From Thelephora terrestris (lineage: Eukaryota > Basidiomycota > Agaricomycetes > Thelephorales > Thelephoraceae), in the NCBI GenBank assembly GCA_015956445.1, contig WIUZ02000001.1, positions 372,001-436,000 on the forward strand: a DNA stretch of 64,000 bases, written 5' to 3'. The position numbers and the translations under genes were made by a program. The notes below the pieces were generated by a model, which had not been told where the DNA came from, did no database searches, and saw nothing but the letters and a program-made list of their open reading frames with translations. Positions 11,401-23,692 of this stretch are shown piece after piece. The first letter of the stretch is position 1, and the number at the start of each line of letters is the position of its first letter.

Positions 11401-12427
11401 TGTCGTGACCGTATTTCGGACACTATCCGGAATCGCGACCTTCTCTCAACTATCGACAACCGCTGCGCGAGGTCTAGATGACTTCCCTCAGCATTCTCGA
11501 CTGTCCCGATGAGGATTCGCTGTCCCTTTGCTTCGCTACACTTCCCTCCCTTCTTATCCCCCTTCGCGACATCGCGACGTCCCGACGTTTTCTCCTTTCG
11601 ACCTGCGACCTGCGACTTAGACCTGCGACCTGCGCCCCCTCGACCTGCGACCTGCGACCTGCGTTTCTTAGCATTTAGTATCCCTAGGACTTTGTTTCCT
11701 TCACATCCCCTCCCGATCACGTCCCGATCAGTCCCGATTGTGTCCCGACTTTTCAGTACGTTTTATATCTTTAGTTCTCATCTCCCTATCTCCATTCTCT
11801 GCGTCCCGATCACGTCTCGATCGATCGCCCTGCTTGCGACTCCAGACCTCCCTCTGGTTCGTTTCTCAACCACATTCCTTTCCTTCATCATTCCCTTCGA
11901 TCCCCCGCCTTCCCCATGTCATAGACTCGTCATAAGGTCTCTTGACATCATTTTGGTTCGTTCCCTTTGGTTCCCTTCGTTCTCAGAGCCCCCAGTATTG
12001 TATATAAAGGCCCCTGTATTCGATAGACCACAGAATCAATCAGCAGCGTTCCCTCCCTCTCTCTTCCTATCTCTCTCTCTCTCTTCTGAGGCCTAGCAGC
12101 GTTGCTACGGTCCTCCCTTCGGTTCCCTCGTCGTCTCGCCCTCGTTCTCGTTGTCCCTCTGGTCTCTCGTGTCCCGCTGGTGTCCCGATTTCTGACTATC
12201 TCGTCGCGACGTTTCCCGACGTTTCCCTTAGTTGACTATTGGTAGTTTCGTGCCCTGGCTTTCCTATTGCCTTCTGCCCCGTTCTCCCGTTCTCTTCCCA
12301 ACTTTCTCTCTCACCTTTCGTTAGCTTCCCGCAGATTTCCTAGAGGCTCGCGCCTCTAAACCGAGGACCCGACCTTCTAACTGCCATCTCTGCCCTCTCG
12401 GACTCCGAAGGCTTTGTGGCTAGTTCA
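11401..12427 (+). repeat. E1 3' LTR
   Basis: Direct repeat of 3174-4200, with one visible difference at 12421. TATATAAA lies at 12001-12008. Its last bases create the premature stop of the minus-strand gene that E1 interrupts (…DLAVN then TAG at 12420-12422). Confidence 0.95.
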
Positions 12428-15400
12428 CCGCAAGATCTCCACCCCTCTGTTCAAGCATCTCCATGGCGACTCGATCGATACGGGATTTCTTGTGTACAAA
12501 TCCAATGATTTGAATCACTACAAGGCAGACTCGTTGCCCAAGGCGAACAAGGGTGGCAGCAAGGTCACCAACGATGACAGAATCTTCTCCACTAAGGATA
12601 TCCGTCATGTTCGGGTCCCGAGTTTCGCGAAGAGACTCCAGGGTAACGCCTCTTGCACGGAGCGTCCTTTCGACAACTTTCTTCGCGCGATGACCACCTC
12701 GAAGGTAGGAAGCAATGACAGAGCCCTTGTAATACTGTTTTCCATCGGGGCCATCGATGAACAATGTAGGTGGAGGGGGTTGGGTTGCATGGGCCGGTGA
12801 ACTAGGAAGAAAATCTTCAAGATCGATGTTGGCCGCACGGGCAGCCATGTTGTCGGTAGTTCCGTTAATTTCATTGTCATCATTTTCATTGTCACTGTTT
12901 TCATTGTTGCTGTCATCGTTGTCGCCATTGTCCTGTGTTTGAAGAGTGGAGTTCAGTATGGTGTCGTCAGGGAGGGTGTTGGTGTCTTGGTCCTCATATT
13001 CAGCATGGGAATCGGCCACCGATGCCCCAACATAATTTCCATCAGGGCGCAGAAGGTCCGCCTTGGCCTTGGGGTCTCGGAAAAGCTTGGCGAAGTCAAC
13101 AGTGGCCTCGTCTCCAAAGTAATCCTCAAGGACCTTATTGGCATTGCTCTGCCCCACAACCCACAAGGCCTGGATGTTGACGGACCCAGAAACAAGATTC
13201 CCGAGACAAGACCTTGGATTGACGTGATCAACGCCCGTCGCAGCGGTTAGGCTCAGTCGCGCATGCCCACGATCGAGGTCAGGATTACGGAGGAAGATGT
13301 TGTTGATTGTTGAGGCCGTTGCGAGTTTCTGTGATAGCTGGAGGAGGTCAAAGTTTCGACTATGGTCCTGTGTTCGTGCATCGCTAAAAACTTGCTCCAA
13401 CCGGTCGGTCCCGTCGAGAATGATATGGAAGTTTTTGGTTGGGTCCAGGACCTGCTGTTTTGCGAGCGAGAAGATGATATTCTTGACGATCGCTTGCGTG
13501 TCAGCATAGAGGGCACCAGTCATGAAGGCACTCCCATGTCGGATCCAGCATGCGCAGATAAGATGTGCATATTTGACCAGTGACACGATTTGTTGTTCGA
13601 GAGAAAAGGTGACGTCGATGAATGGGGAAAGGAAGCTAGAGAAAACCTCCCCAAGAAAGTGGAATCGGTGGAGATCAGCCTGATCGGATGGGTGCAGGCC
13701 ATCCGAGGGGTAATGACGAAGATCGCAAATCGCCTGGAGCAATGCAACGGCCTTTGGAACGTTTTGCTTGTCTGCAGGGTCGAGGAGTTGATGCACCTTG
13801 TTCTCCGACATCCCGCGTAACCGCACGAGAAAGCGCGAGAGTTGGTGGCGATTGCAAACTCCATTCCAGACCTGAAATCCATCACGCACACGTATCTGTG
13901 TTGCAAATCCTAGTGCAAGTTGAGCGAACCCTGCAAAATGATTTTAAGAACCAAAACATACGTTTAAATGCATGTTTGTAGTCTGCGGTCATCGTGATAT
14001 CCCGAACACCGGTGTGGAGGTTTATCCCACTCAGACGGGATAGCTTCAATCCAAGTGGGGAGGACTTCTCAACCTCGTGATCCATGCATAAACGAAAGCG
14101 GCTGTTCCGGAGCGAGGCTTCCCCATCACTTGCAACCGACCAGATTGGTCCATTGTATTTTGCACCGTACTCGTGGGACTCCCAGGCATCGATGACTGTC
14201 CTCAACCAGGCCGCACAGCCCTCACCGGTCTCAGTGCCACACTTGGTTGAGACGACGAGCGGAATCGCCTGATAGTTATCCTCCCTGTGGGCTGCGATTG
14301 CTACGACAGATGCTTCAGAACCAAAGTGTAGGTCCCCCTCGTGAATTAGTGCTGCGAGGTATTCAACTGCGGCCATTCCAGTAACGAGTCGATCCACTCC
14401 AACGCTGTGCTCACGGCAGAAGCCAACAACCTCATTTGCTTCCCGAGCATAGCACCCCCTCTCATCAACTGCAACTCCATCGATAAGTAATGAATGCCCA
14501 GATCTGGGAAGTTGTGGTCGCTGTTCTGGACAGAAAAATGAAGCGATGTTCAATGAGATCTCGTTCATAGTTGGGGTGGATCCAGACGGGATGAGACGAG
14601 GGATGGTAAGATGATTTGTGATGGTTCTGTAGGCAGGGAGGCCGTGAGAACGGCAGAGCGCATAGAGGAGTTTGGGGCCACCCAGGGACTTGGCGAGGAA
14701 AGCAACGTCAAGTTCACGTTCCGAATAGTTGCCGCGGGCTGTGTATAGGCCATTGATGGCCTGTTCGACACGTATGATGATTGCGGACACGCTGCAGCCG
14801 CATTTGAGGGCAACTCCTAGAACACATTTGAGTCGCTTTACGTCGTTTGATGCGAGGATCTTGATGAGCCGTTGGCAGTCGTTCACGTTACGTTGTTTTG
14901 TGGAAAATTTGCGGGATAACGCTACATTCTGTGGGAGACGTGAGTGCGAGGGTCCCATACCCCAGTCGCCTTGATTACGTACCTTCAAACGAACTTCATC
15001 TAGCATTTTCCTGAGCAGTTTCGGGATGGCAGAGAGCTGGTGAAAAGCGAGAAGGCGATAGGAGGTGTGAGGCACTGCATTATGGGCACGCCTCTCGATT
15101 GTCCTGTAAGCGTCACATTGTGGGATCTGTAGACAGTGATGACAGACGCGACCAAGACCTCCGGGGCTGACAACCTTGGTGCAATCCTTTGAACGTAAAC
15201 AGAGGGACGAGGGAGGGTAAAATTCGATGATGTCCCATGGGTGCTTCACATAAGAGTGACTGGGGAAAGGATACGTCTCCCAAATTGTTCCGGCTGTCCA
15301 TTTCACCACGATGCCATGGCACGTAACAGGCGCCATTTGGTGAGACTGAGGTGGATAGACGACTAACTCGGGAGATGGCGGATCATCCGATGGCGGGTCA

Positions 15401-15918
15401 ACCAAGATAGTGGGATTTACGTCGTGAAGAAGTAGGGCAGGGTCCACCTGGATAGATGGAGATGTGAAAATATCGCCATCCGATCCAGGATCAAAGAAGC
15501 CTTGTTGGAGATGGAAAGTGGGAGAAGATGCTGGACTAGGAGTGGGGGAAAGAGACACGTGAAGATTCCCTCCGATGATAAGTGGAGAAAGTGATGCCGC
15601 GCGATGAGTCCCGCTTGGTACCGTGGTTGTCGAGGGCGCAACCGGGAGTGACGCCGCTCGGTCTGATTGCCTGGCAATATACCTGGAGTGTTTTGCTTGA
15701 CAAGCCTTAACGTGCAAATTGTACGAGTAGAGTGAGCCGTTCGAGCCAATACCGATGACGGCCTTACAGAGGTCACAAATGCGACCCTGTCCCATCGTGC
15801 CATCGCTCCGGAGTTTGGGAACGACAGGGTAGGGTATGGCGGAGGGATCTGCGTTGAATACCGAATAGTGCGGCGCTGCTGAAGAGTTGCCCGAATGGTG
15901 AGCCTGACTGGAAGTCAT
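12428..15918 (-). pseudogene. Transposon-type protein with N-terminal zinc finger, cut by E1
   Basis: Starts at ATG 15918. Two frames (to 13962, then from 13930) are joined by a 31-nt GT-AG intron at 13931-13961, which restores FKR/FAQLALGFATQ. The N-terminus has a C-x2-C...H-x3-C finger (CDLCKAVIGIG onward), then a second Cys cluster (CHHC). The middle holds SVASDGEAS, DYKHAFKR and LDGTDRLEQVF, acidic motifs that could form a DDE-like core. An Asp/Asn-rich linker and a basic C-terminal region follow. The layout matches a protein family I recall as abundant in agaricomycete transposon-rich regions; I cannot name it with certainty. The 3' end is severed by E1 and continues at 3173-2977. Confidence 0.7.
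13931..13961 (-). other. 31-nt intron in the zinc-finger transposon gene
   Basis: On the minus strand the intron runs from gtatgttttgg to cattttgcag. Removing it joins two long open frames in phase across a conserved-looking segment. Without it the upstream frame stops after NTDTCA. It is unusually short even for a basidiomycete. Confidence 0.7.
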
Positions 15919-17671
15919 TGTGGGTTCTGTGCGAACGAACCTGAGCTATTTATTTGGACCCCAGCTATACAGCATGTTCCCCAAATAACCTGCGAAAGCC
16001 TGCATGATGTTTGTCGAGTGAGAGGGCAATCTTTTACACATAGCGGTGATGAGATAGCGAGGGGAAAGAGAAAGAAACCCATGCTTCCGTTTTAGGTAAC
16101 CCGTGTTTCGCTCTTCAGCCCGGAAGCACAAGTTTCTTTACGTCGAAATATGAGAATAAAATATTATTTAGAGGTATTACTACAACTTCCTACGTGAAAC
16201 CTTTTCCACAAAGTGGACTGGGCATCCTGTGGTTATCACCCCCTGCGTTTTCCGTTCGATCGCCCAGATTGAGGACCCCGGACACTGGGATGGTACCCCA
16301 CCCAGGGGTGGGTCAGGTGTCCCTGGGTGCGCTGCCGCGCCCCCCCTGCTTTGACCCGCTGTCTCCGCCACCATTTGCGATCAATATGGGGAATGCAAGC
16401 ACAAGGCCAACAAGTGTTGGAAAGGGATCCGGAAGGCGATTTTGGATGAGCCGATTCTGGCCTGGGTTTGCGTACCCCATTTGTGTGAGTGGGTCATCAA
16501 GACTAATAATATTGATGACAGCATCAAGGCTGACGACGACGACAGCATTGAATAACAGGTATAACGGGTTGAAAGCGGTCGGTATGGCTCGTACGGTGTC
16601 GCGAGATCTCAGAACATTCACAACTCCTCTCCGTCCACTACAATGGCCTCAAACAGGTACCGTCCGACGGATATCTCAAACATCAGTCCGTTCGTGAGAG
16701 ACTTCGGTCAGATCCTGTTGGAAGACAGTTTTGCCTTCCGCGAGATTTGAGCGGGGATTGGCCGTCCCAAGGACAAGCATGGTGGAGGTAGCAGGACTAC
16801 CAGTTGAAGGCATAGCGTCAGTGTGGTCCAAGGCCGACATCTGACCATCATCGGGTTCAACGCGCCAGGGAACGACCTGGATGACCCGTCGCATAGTAGC
16901 TTCGGTCAATCGTATGGTGGTCCTGGCCTGTTGCTGACGGACGACAATCTCGTGAGTGACCTCGGCTCGTTGAGCCTCGGAAACGACCACCTGAACGGCA
17001 GCCTCTCGAGAGGGACAACGAGCCAACCTTCCTCGCTCCTGGTTCACGCTCTAATCTCCCGCGCGCCGGCCACGGACCATATCGTGTACCGGCAGCTCAG
17101 AATGAGCAATGCAGCCTTGCGTCACGACATCGGATCGCTGGTGGACAACAACATTCTGCATGCGGGATCTAGTCTGTTGAGGGCGAAAGTGGAACGTGAG
17201 GCGGACGACCATTTCAGCGAAGGGTTTGGCTCGAGCGGGCAACAACAAACGCAAATGAGGTATTCGAGTGGTCCGCACCAGCCCAATGCACGTAAATCCA
17301 ATGCGGGCCTCCCGCAGGCATTGGCGCGTGCTCAGTTGAATCAGCAAACAACAATCTCAACGCCCTCTCCAATATCGCCGACAAGCGGCCAGGGATTCCC
17401 TCCGTCGTCTACCACACCTGTCTAGCAACGAGGCGACCGCGGTGATTGAGGCGTTGGCGGGGTTCCATCTGTGGAGGTTACGAGCCGTACGGTCGAGCGG
17501 TGAGGTGATGGTCGATGACGGCACTAAAACCGATGGAGGTAGCAATGGCATTGAGGCTGACATTTCCAGGGACAGCATGGAATGGCGGTATTTAGGCTGA
17601 CCTCGTCAATTATTGTTCGAAGCATATGTTGTATACTTAAAACCTGTCATGTAGCCTCTACAATAAATTAT
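15919..17671. other. Intergenic, only weak ORFs
   Basis: About 1.75 kb between two minus-strand genes. A plus-strand frame at 16823-17425 (200 codons, Gln/Ser-rich) can be extended by a possible splice to a short exon ending near 17600. Several minus-strand frames overlap it. None shows a recognisable domain, and I do not annotate a gene. The segment near 16200-16380 is GC-rich and unassigned. Confidence 0.4.
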
Positions 17672-20600
17672 TTAGCCCCCAAATGACTCTTCACCAAGGT
17701 AGACTGCCCGTGCAAGCGTTCCACTGCGATCTATGATTGCCCAGCCGTCAGACCCATCCCTGACACGACCAACTAAACACTGGACACTGGTAATGTCAGT
17801 GACATCGAGGTGGATTTCATCTCGCTCCTTGTAGAGGTGGATGTCAAGGCGGGTGAGCTGTGGATCATCTCTTCTAATCTTGCACCGGCGAATGCAGGCA
17901 AGGATGTATGTTGTTGGGTGAAACAATTGAAGACCTTGACATCCATTTGGGAAGGTGATGGTGTAGATGTGCTCCAGTCGTCCATAAAAAGTCTTAGGTC
18001 GGTATCCACCTCCAATGTGCTCAAGAATTTCATACTAGAACTGACATGAGAATGAAAAAAAAGAATGACAGTGCAGACATACTCTGATGTAAGATGTGCT
18101 TCGTGAGTCTGCTTGCTGCCCAGCAAAAGCAGCAGCCTTCATTGTGTCACCTGCTTCAGAGTCAGTTCGCTTAACCTTCTCCCATCCATAGATCCCTGCT
18201 TCCTGCTGGAGGTGTTGTTCAACCTGCTTGCCAGTGGGGTGGAGTTCAGAGAAGCGGATACGAAAGTGGGAGATAATCTTCTTCCAGAACTCAGGCCCTA
18301 CTGGGGGTGTGGGATTACAGAGAGATATGAGCTTGCATGTGTCATCTAATTAGGCATCAAGTTAACAGGTGAGATCTAAATGCAATGCTTGAGACCTACA
18401 GCCATGGAATGAGGACCCCTCTGATTCTTTCTTTGGTGCTTTGAGTTGAAGCATATCCTTGATGTTGTAGATGGTCCCAATGTGCCACAGCATAACCCAG
18501 TCCAGAAGATACTGATCCATGCTGGCATAGGGATGGCGCATACTTGACACACCAGGTTTGAGGAATCCACAGAAGCGCTCCATAGGAAATGACCAGTAAC
18601 ACCAAACTGGTCCCCAGGATTCAATGCAATCAGCAAGGTGAAGGAGGGTATGGATTGGCAGTGTGCAAGTAGGTAGACGCTTTGGGTTGTTCTGGTAGTA
18701 GATCCTATAAGGGAGTCATGACTAATGGATATCTGAGGGACCAGAGAAACTGACCGCTCATAACCTTGAACCCATTTTTCAAAGCCCTCACGGAGTTTTT
18801 CAACCTCTGCCTGGGAGATCTCAAATTGAAGGCAGATGTTGAAAAGTTCCACAAGGTCAATGAAGTGTTCAAAATATTCCGACTTCTGGAAAGCCTTCCG
18901 CAATAGAACAGGGGCCAGAAACTTTGTCCAGAAGGTCCACATATCAGCGGACATAAAAGATCCTTTTTGGGAAACATCTGGAATCCGTGGTCCATATGCT
19001 GAAGGGATTGTTGGGTTTGAACTTGCTCCAAGTGCACCAATTGACTTCCAAGCCTTGCCCAGCTCATAGCATTCAATCCCTTGGCCAAGTCCCTTGAACT
19101 CACCTGTCCAGTGGGCAACAAGAGCCTTGATGACATTCTCCCAGGCGATGTGCATGAAGTCGAAAGGGAAGGACTGAGGGAAGGCAATAGAGTCAAGAAA
19201 AGACAGGATAGGTGTACCCTTGATTCCATACTCCTTTGCTAGGGCATCAGCAGCTGTCTGGGTAGGAGCCTGGTCAACTTCCTTAGCTTGCCTCATCAAC
19301 TCCTCATGGAATCGGCAAAGGCCAGCAAGGTTGGTGGAGAGGGGAACATAGTGGGTTTTGTTGGTGTCGCCAGGGATGGGTATTGCCTTGATGGCACAGG
19401 CTTGACAGGGAGAGAGACCATTGACACCTTTCATTTTCATCAACATGGAGATTGCAGGCATGTCTCCAAAAATGATGAGGAGAAAGGCGTGGAGGTAGAA
19501 CATTGACTCTGAGACCGCGTCATACGTCTCGACACCCTTTGCAAGTTGATATAACTCCTCAAGAAGGGGAATGAGGAATGAGTCTGGGATGGCTGGCTTG
19601 TTGGGTCCAGGGATGATACCAAGGGGAATGATGTTGTTGACGTGAAATCGAGTCTCAGGGGGGAGATTGTAGTTGAATAGAATGAGTGGCCAGGCTGTGG
19701 CTTGACCGCGGCTGAATATTCCAAAACCATCTGTTGAAAGGCCAAGGGCAACGTCTCGAGGATCTTCAAAGTATTGCGCACCAGACTCGAGTGGGGTACC
19801 GTTGACTGAAATTGGTGTTCCACGGAGGGCTTGATAGTCCTTTCCATCGAAGATGTCCTTGAAGGTCCCAGGAGTGTGTGGATAGTCTGCACGATATCGC
19901 ATCGTTTGAGCCATTGACTGGTTGGCGAGATAATCGCGTAATCTCTGGGTGATGGGAATATAGGTGAACTGGCGGCGGGGTCGAGGCTTTCCCTGGGAAT
20001 TGACACCATGGAAACGGGGCTCCTTGCATTCTGGACAGGTATCCAATGAAGCATAAATCCCAGCGTAACAAACACAAGACTTGATGCAGCAGTCGTAGTG
20101 TTTCGGTTCGATACGGCTGAGTTTTGTGGCACGTGAACGGATCGTGTACTCGGAGGGGAAGAAGCCCTCTGGTGCATCTGGGTACACAAAAGGAAGCATC
20201 GCAAACTTTTCCTTTGACTGTCCAGAGCGCACCAGGTAGGCAAAGAGGCGGCAAATTTTCTGTTCGTATTCAGAGAGATCTCCACCTTTCATAGAGACAT
20301 GTCAGAAGCCTATACAAAGCAGAATAATAGATAATGGACGCACTGTACTTCAGATTCTCCAGGAATTTTAAATAAGCACTCTCTTCTGGGGTGATTGTTG
20401 GCTCGTCAGGTCCAGCATCTCGAGCTGCTCCCTCACTGTGTTCATCATAAACTGGTGGGTCTATCTCAGGAGGTAGGTCTTGCTGATATATGGCAGTGTC
20501 TGGCTCAAAGTCATCATCACTGATGGTCCAAAAGCGGCGCCCAGCATCTGTCTCTGAGAGATTGGATGGAAACCAGGATTCAATATCAGGTGGTGCTTCC

Positions 20601-20816
20601 TGAAAATCCATGGCATTATCTATTTGAAGCAGGGTTATCAATGGTTTGCTTGTGGTAAGTTGACTCAAACTCACAACCAAAGTCTGCCAGCAAGGGGGGT
20701 GCAGGCCCAGCAAAGGTTGAAACCATTGTTGCCATAGATGCCCGCTTCATATGTTCCTCGTAGCGATTGGAAGTCACATATTGTGAACAACAGGTGCAGA
20801 AAACGTTCCGGCCCAT
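17672..20816 (-). CDS. Tnp2-type (CACTA/Plavaka-like) transposase
   Basis: Starts at ATG 20816. GT-AG introns are read at 20620-20674, 20286-20343, 18705-18754, 18346-18399 and 18035-18082, each restoring frame. The N-terminus has a zinc-finger-like CTCC...H segment. Hallmarks of the Tnp2/Transposase_21 family are visible: LSTDGFGIF, LFNYNLPPETRFH, GIIPGPNKPAIPD, IFGDMPAISMLMKMKG, and after the 18.7-kb intron PIHTLLHLAD...GPVWCYWSFPMERFCG. The product would cut and join CACTA-type element ends in the nucleus. No frame break is seen, so it may be functional. I did not locate terminal inverted repeats. A plus-strand gene starts divergently about 180 bp away. Confidence 0.85.
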
Positions 20817-20995
20817 CCCTGTACAATAGTAGGGATAGGCAGAGGCTTGGCAGAGGTGCAGTTGTGATGTTTCGAGGCCGTGATTGGCGAGCGAGAGACG
20901 AAGCGGAGCCGGTTAAAACAAGAAAAAAAAGTACAAGTCAACATCTCCCTTCCTCTCCCTTGACCACCGCTTCTGGTAACTCGCGTCCTCCTCAA

Positions 20996-22219
20996 ATGTC
21001 CTCGCATCCAAACCCTCTCCGCAGGCAGGGACAACGAGATGGGAGGATTATCTCACCGCCAGAAAAGGACGGCGTTGCGGGGACGTACGGTATGTGTCAC
21101 CGTGTCGGAAGCCACCGGTTCCCAACTGAATTGAACCTTCACGCCCACAAAAGGTTCTCTGGCGCCTGTACGACAACCGCGAGAACCTCCCATCGAGCCC
21201 GTGAGAGGTCCCCACCCACCCGCGAGGCGATTGCGAGAACCTCCCACCACGCTCTTGCGAGAACTTCTCACTGGGCCTATTCCCTCTCAAGAACTCCCTG
21301 CCAACGTTGCACCCATACCCTTGGTACAAGAATTCCCAACCACGCCTGTTACCTCGCCGGGTCCCCTCGTGTCCAGAAAAAAAAAACAAGCGCTCCCCGC
21401 CGCACTGTCTTCCACCCTCGTCAAAAGCATCCAGCCACAGACCATACCCACCAATCCACAGGCCGCTCTTCCACATACACCTTTTGAAGTGTTTCTACCG
21501 GACTCGATCCCGGAACCTAAACGCATAACCGGTGAGTCACTTCAGGAGTTGATGCTTATGGGTGATTATCCCTCTGCCTGGCTCACGGCGCGTGTAAGTG
21601 AATTTTCTTTGGCCTACAATCACATCCCAGGGCTTACACATACCTCAGGCCACTGTCCGGAGGCATATGGACGCAATGGATGTCATGAACAAGCAGAAAC
21701 ACATCTTGGATGGAAAGTCAGCTGCTGAGTGGGTTTCCCCTTGGGCCACTTCTAGGAACGTCCCAGCCGACCTGGTTTCAACCCTATGCTCTTTGGTGAG
21801 TCCACGACAACATCTAGCTACCTATCTCACAACGATTTTAGGTTCGACGAGACCCCGGCACATCTTTCATGCGAAAATACGACGGCGACTGGGGAACGAG
21901 GGAGATCATGAAGACTATCTGCGGGTACCACATGAAGAAAGCTATCGACTCCGGAAAACGACCGCCGCGAGCTAATTACGCCCACGCAGCAAAGAACTCA
22001 GCAAAACGAAATCCGAACAGCCTCCGTGGTCCGAAATGTCGCACGGCTGCATCGCGCAAGGCTCGTGACAGCAACACTCCAACAAACATCGCCGCCGATT
22101 CCAACCCCTCGCCCACGTTCGACGAGACAGTCGACTATCTCCACCTTGCTGCGAGGCCACTGGCCACTCGCTCGCAACCATCTCCCACCGATGGCATCGG
22201 TCGCTGGGACGATCGGTGA
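20996..22219 (+). pseudogene. Multi-exon gene of unknown function truncated by E2
   Basis: The model starts at ATG 20996 with exons 20996-21089, 21154-21593, 21631-21795 and 21842-22216. The GT-AG introns are 64, 37 and 46 nt and keep phase. The N-terminal half is Pro/Ser-rich. The C-terminal half is more globular (LQELMLMGDYPSAW; MRKYDGDWGTREIMKT) and then Lys/Asn/Ala-rich. I recognise no domain. The apparent stop TGA at 22217-22219 is the first three bases of the E2 LTR, so the original 3' end is lost. It is divergent from the Tnp2 gene and could belong to the same transposon. Confidence 0.6.
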
Positions 22220-23220
22220 CCCGCTGTCTATTCGCGCGACCTTCGAATCTAGTGCTAGTCCCCAGTCCCTACCTCCCTACCCCGCTAGCTACTGACTACG
22301 CGAGCCGACGACCCCTCGATCGGTCACAGGAGGGTCACGCCCACTTGACGTCCCGATCATCGAACCGTTCCCGCGATCCCTTCGACGCGCGTCATCGCAC
22401 GCTGTTTCTGCCTCCGTGGCCGTCCTCCCCGAACGGCACGTGATGTTGCGATCGGCCGATGTCTCCCGATCCCTTATCTCGCCGAGATGACGTGTCCCCT
22501 CCCTCGGTCCGGTTCCCTTCAGTCTATACACGTGTCGACTCGTTCCCTCTCGCTCGCCAATCATCTTCGACTGCTCCCGCTCTCCCGCCCGGTTACGATC
22601 TTTTGATCTCGAACCCGTAGACTTCCCCTTTCGGTCCTGTTTCTCACGATCGCTCCATCCTCTCGGTAAGACCTGTCCCAGCCTCGTTCCGGCCTCCCGA
22701 TGAACCGTTTGTCTCCCTACCCTGCATCGGACTCTCGTTTATCCCCTTCTATCTACCTGTTCTTATTCTCCCACCGTTTCTCCATTTGTTCGCTACTTTT
22801 CCCATCTCTTTCGCGTAGATCGCACTGTCTTTACCTATAAATACCCTGTACTAGCTAGTTGAACGACCAAGAAACCCCTGGGCCTCTTCACACCTCTTCT
22901 CCCTTCTGCTTGAACGACCTGATCATCGAAACCCTCCAGCTCCTCGCTCTGACATCGATTCCACTAGCCCCATAGTTCCAATAGACCCCTAGCCTACTAG
23001 CCCATCGCCCACTAGCCCCTTAGCCCATCGTCATCGTCTAGCAGGAGTTTGCTAGTACGGAGTTCTCCCTTCTCGTCCCGACAACGTCGCGACCTACCGT
23101 GGTCCCCTCTCCTCTGTCTAGCTTCTCTCCCCTTCCCGACCTCTGCACAACCGGTGACCCCTCACCCCCACTTCTGCTATTCTGGTCGTGTCCCGACTCC
23201 ACCCGGATAGTAGCAGTTCA
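22217..23220 (+). repeat. E2 5' LTR
   Basis: Direct repeat of 34301-35304. It contains TATAAATA at 22836-22843 and a CTAGCCC-type short tandem repeat near 22965-23040. It shares the TG...AGTTCA ending with E1 but is otherwise diverged from E1's LTR. Confidence 0.93.
22836..22843 (+). promoter_or_regulatory. TATA box in E2 LTR
   Basis: TATAAATA lies about 620 bp into the LTR, nearly the same relative position as in E1. It is repeated at 34920-34927. Confidence 0.5.
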
Positions 23221-23223
23221 TTT

Positions 23224-23242
23224 TGGAACCCACGCCGAGACC
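23224..23242 (+). promoter_or_regulatory. E2 primer binding site
   Basis: TGGAACCCACGCCGAGACC follows the LTR end by three bases and differs from the E1 site at one position. The shared tRNA primer supports common ancestry of the two elements. Confidence 0.7.
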
Positions 23243-23692
23243 GGTTCAGAGGTCACTTCTGGCTAGAAGCTATCAGCCATTCCACCCCGCGGACGAGGTC
23301 GTGCGCAGAAGGTTATCCCGCTAGATTTCTCCCCCCCTCAGACGCGATCTCGCGCTCGGCTCCTGGCTTTGCAAGCCCCAGCCGAGATTAACCAAGACGT
23401 TCGGGAAGCCCGACAGGCTATTCTCGACACTCGCCAAACTCTCTCTCTACTCGACAACGTCGTTTCCGCCATCGTAGCCCGGCAGATCGCTTCCTCATCG
23501 AACAACCCTCTCCCGCATCCCGAACAAGACGAGACCTTCTTCCGTACCCCACTATCTTCACCCACCGACTTGCCAGGCACCGTTCCGCCGTCGCGATCGC
23601 CCACTCCCCCAGACTCCCCGTCGCGACTCGCGCAGGCCCTCCCGATAACGACACCAACTTTTCCCACCCGCCCACCCGTATCTTATCCAGCA

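Larger units (their letters stand above)
3174..12427 (+). mobile_element. Ty3/gypsy LTR retrotransposon E1 (9254 bp)
   Basis: This is a full-length element. LTRs at 3174-4200 and 11401-12427 (1027 bp each, TG...CA) differ at only one base that I could see (a4194/t12421), so the insertion is recent. The target duplication is CCGC, possibly ACCGC, at 3170-3173 and 12428-12431. Internal order is PBS, gag with protease, pol (RT, RNase H, integrase), polypurine tract. It lies in the minus-strand gene 12428-15918/2977-3173, in the opposite orientation to that gene. The reading frames are intact, so it may be autonomous. Confidence 0.95.

Noticed and set aside
16823-17425. 200-codon plus-strand ORF between two transposon genes
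   Set aside because: Gln/Ser-rich with no domain, and comparable frames lie on the opposite strand. Not enough support for a gene.
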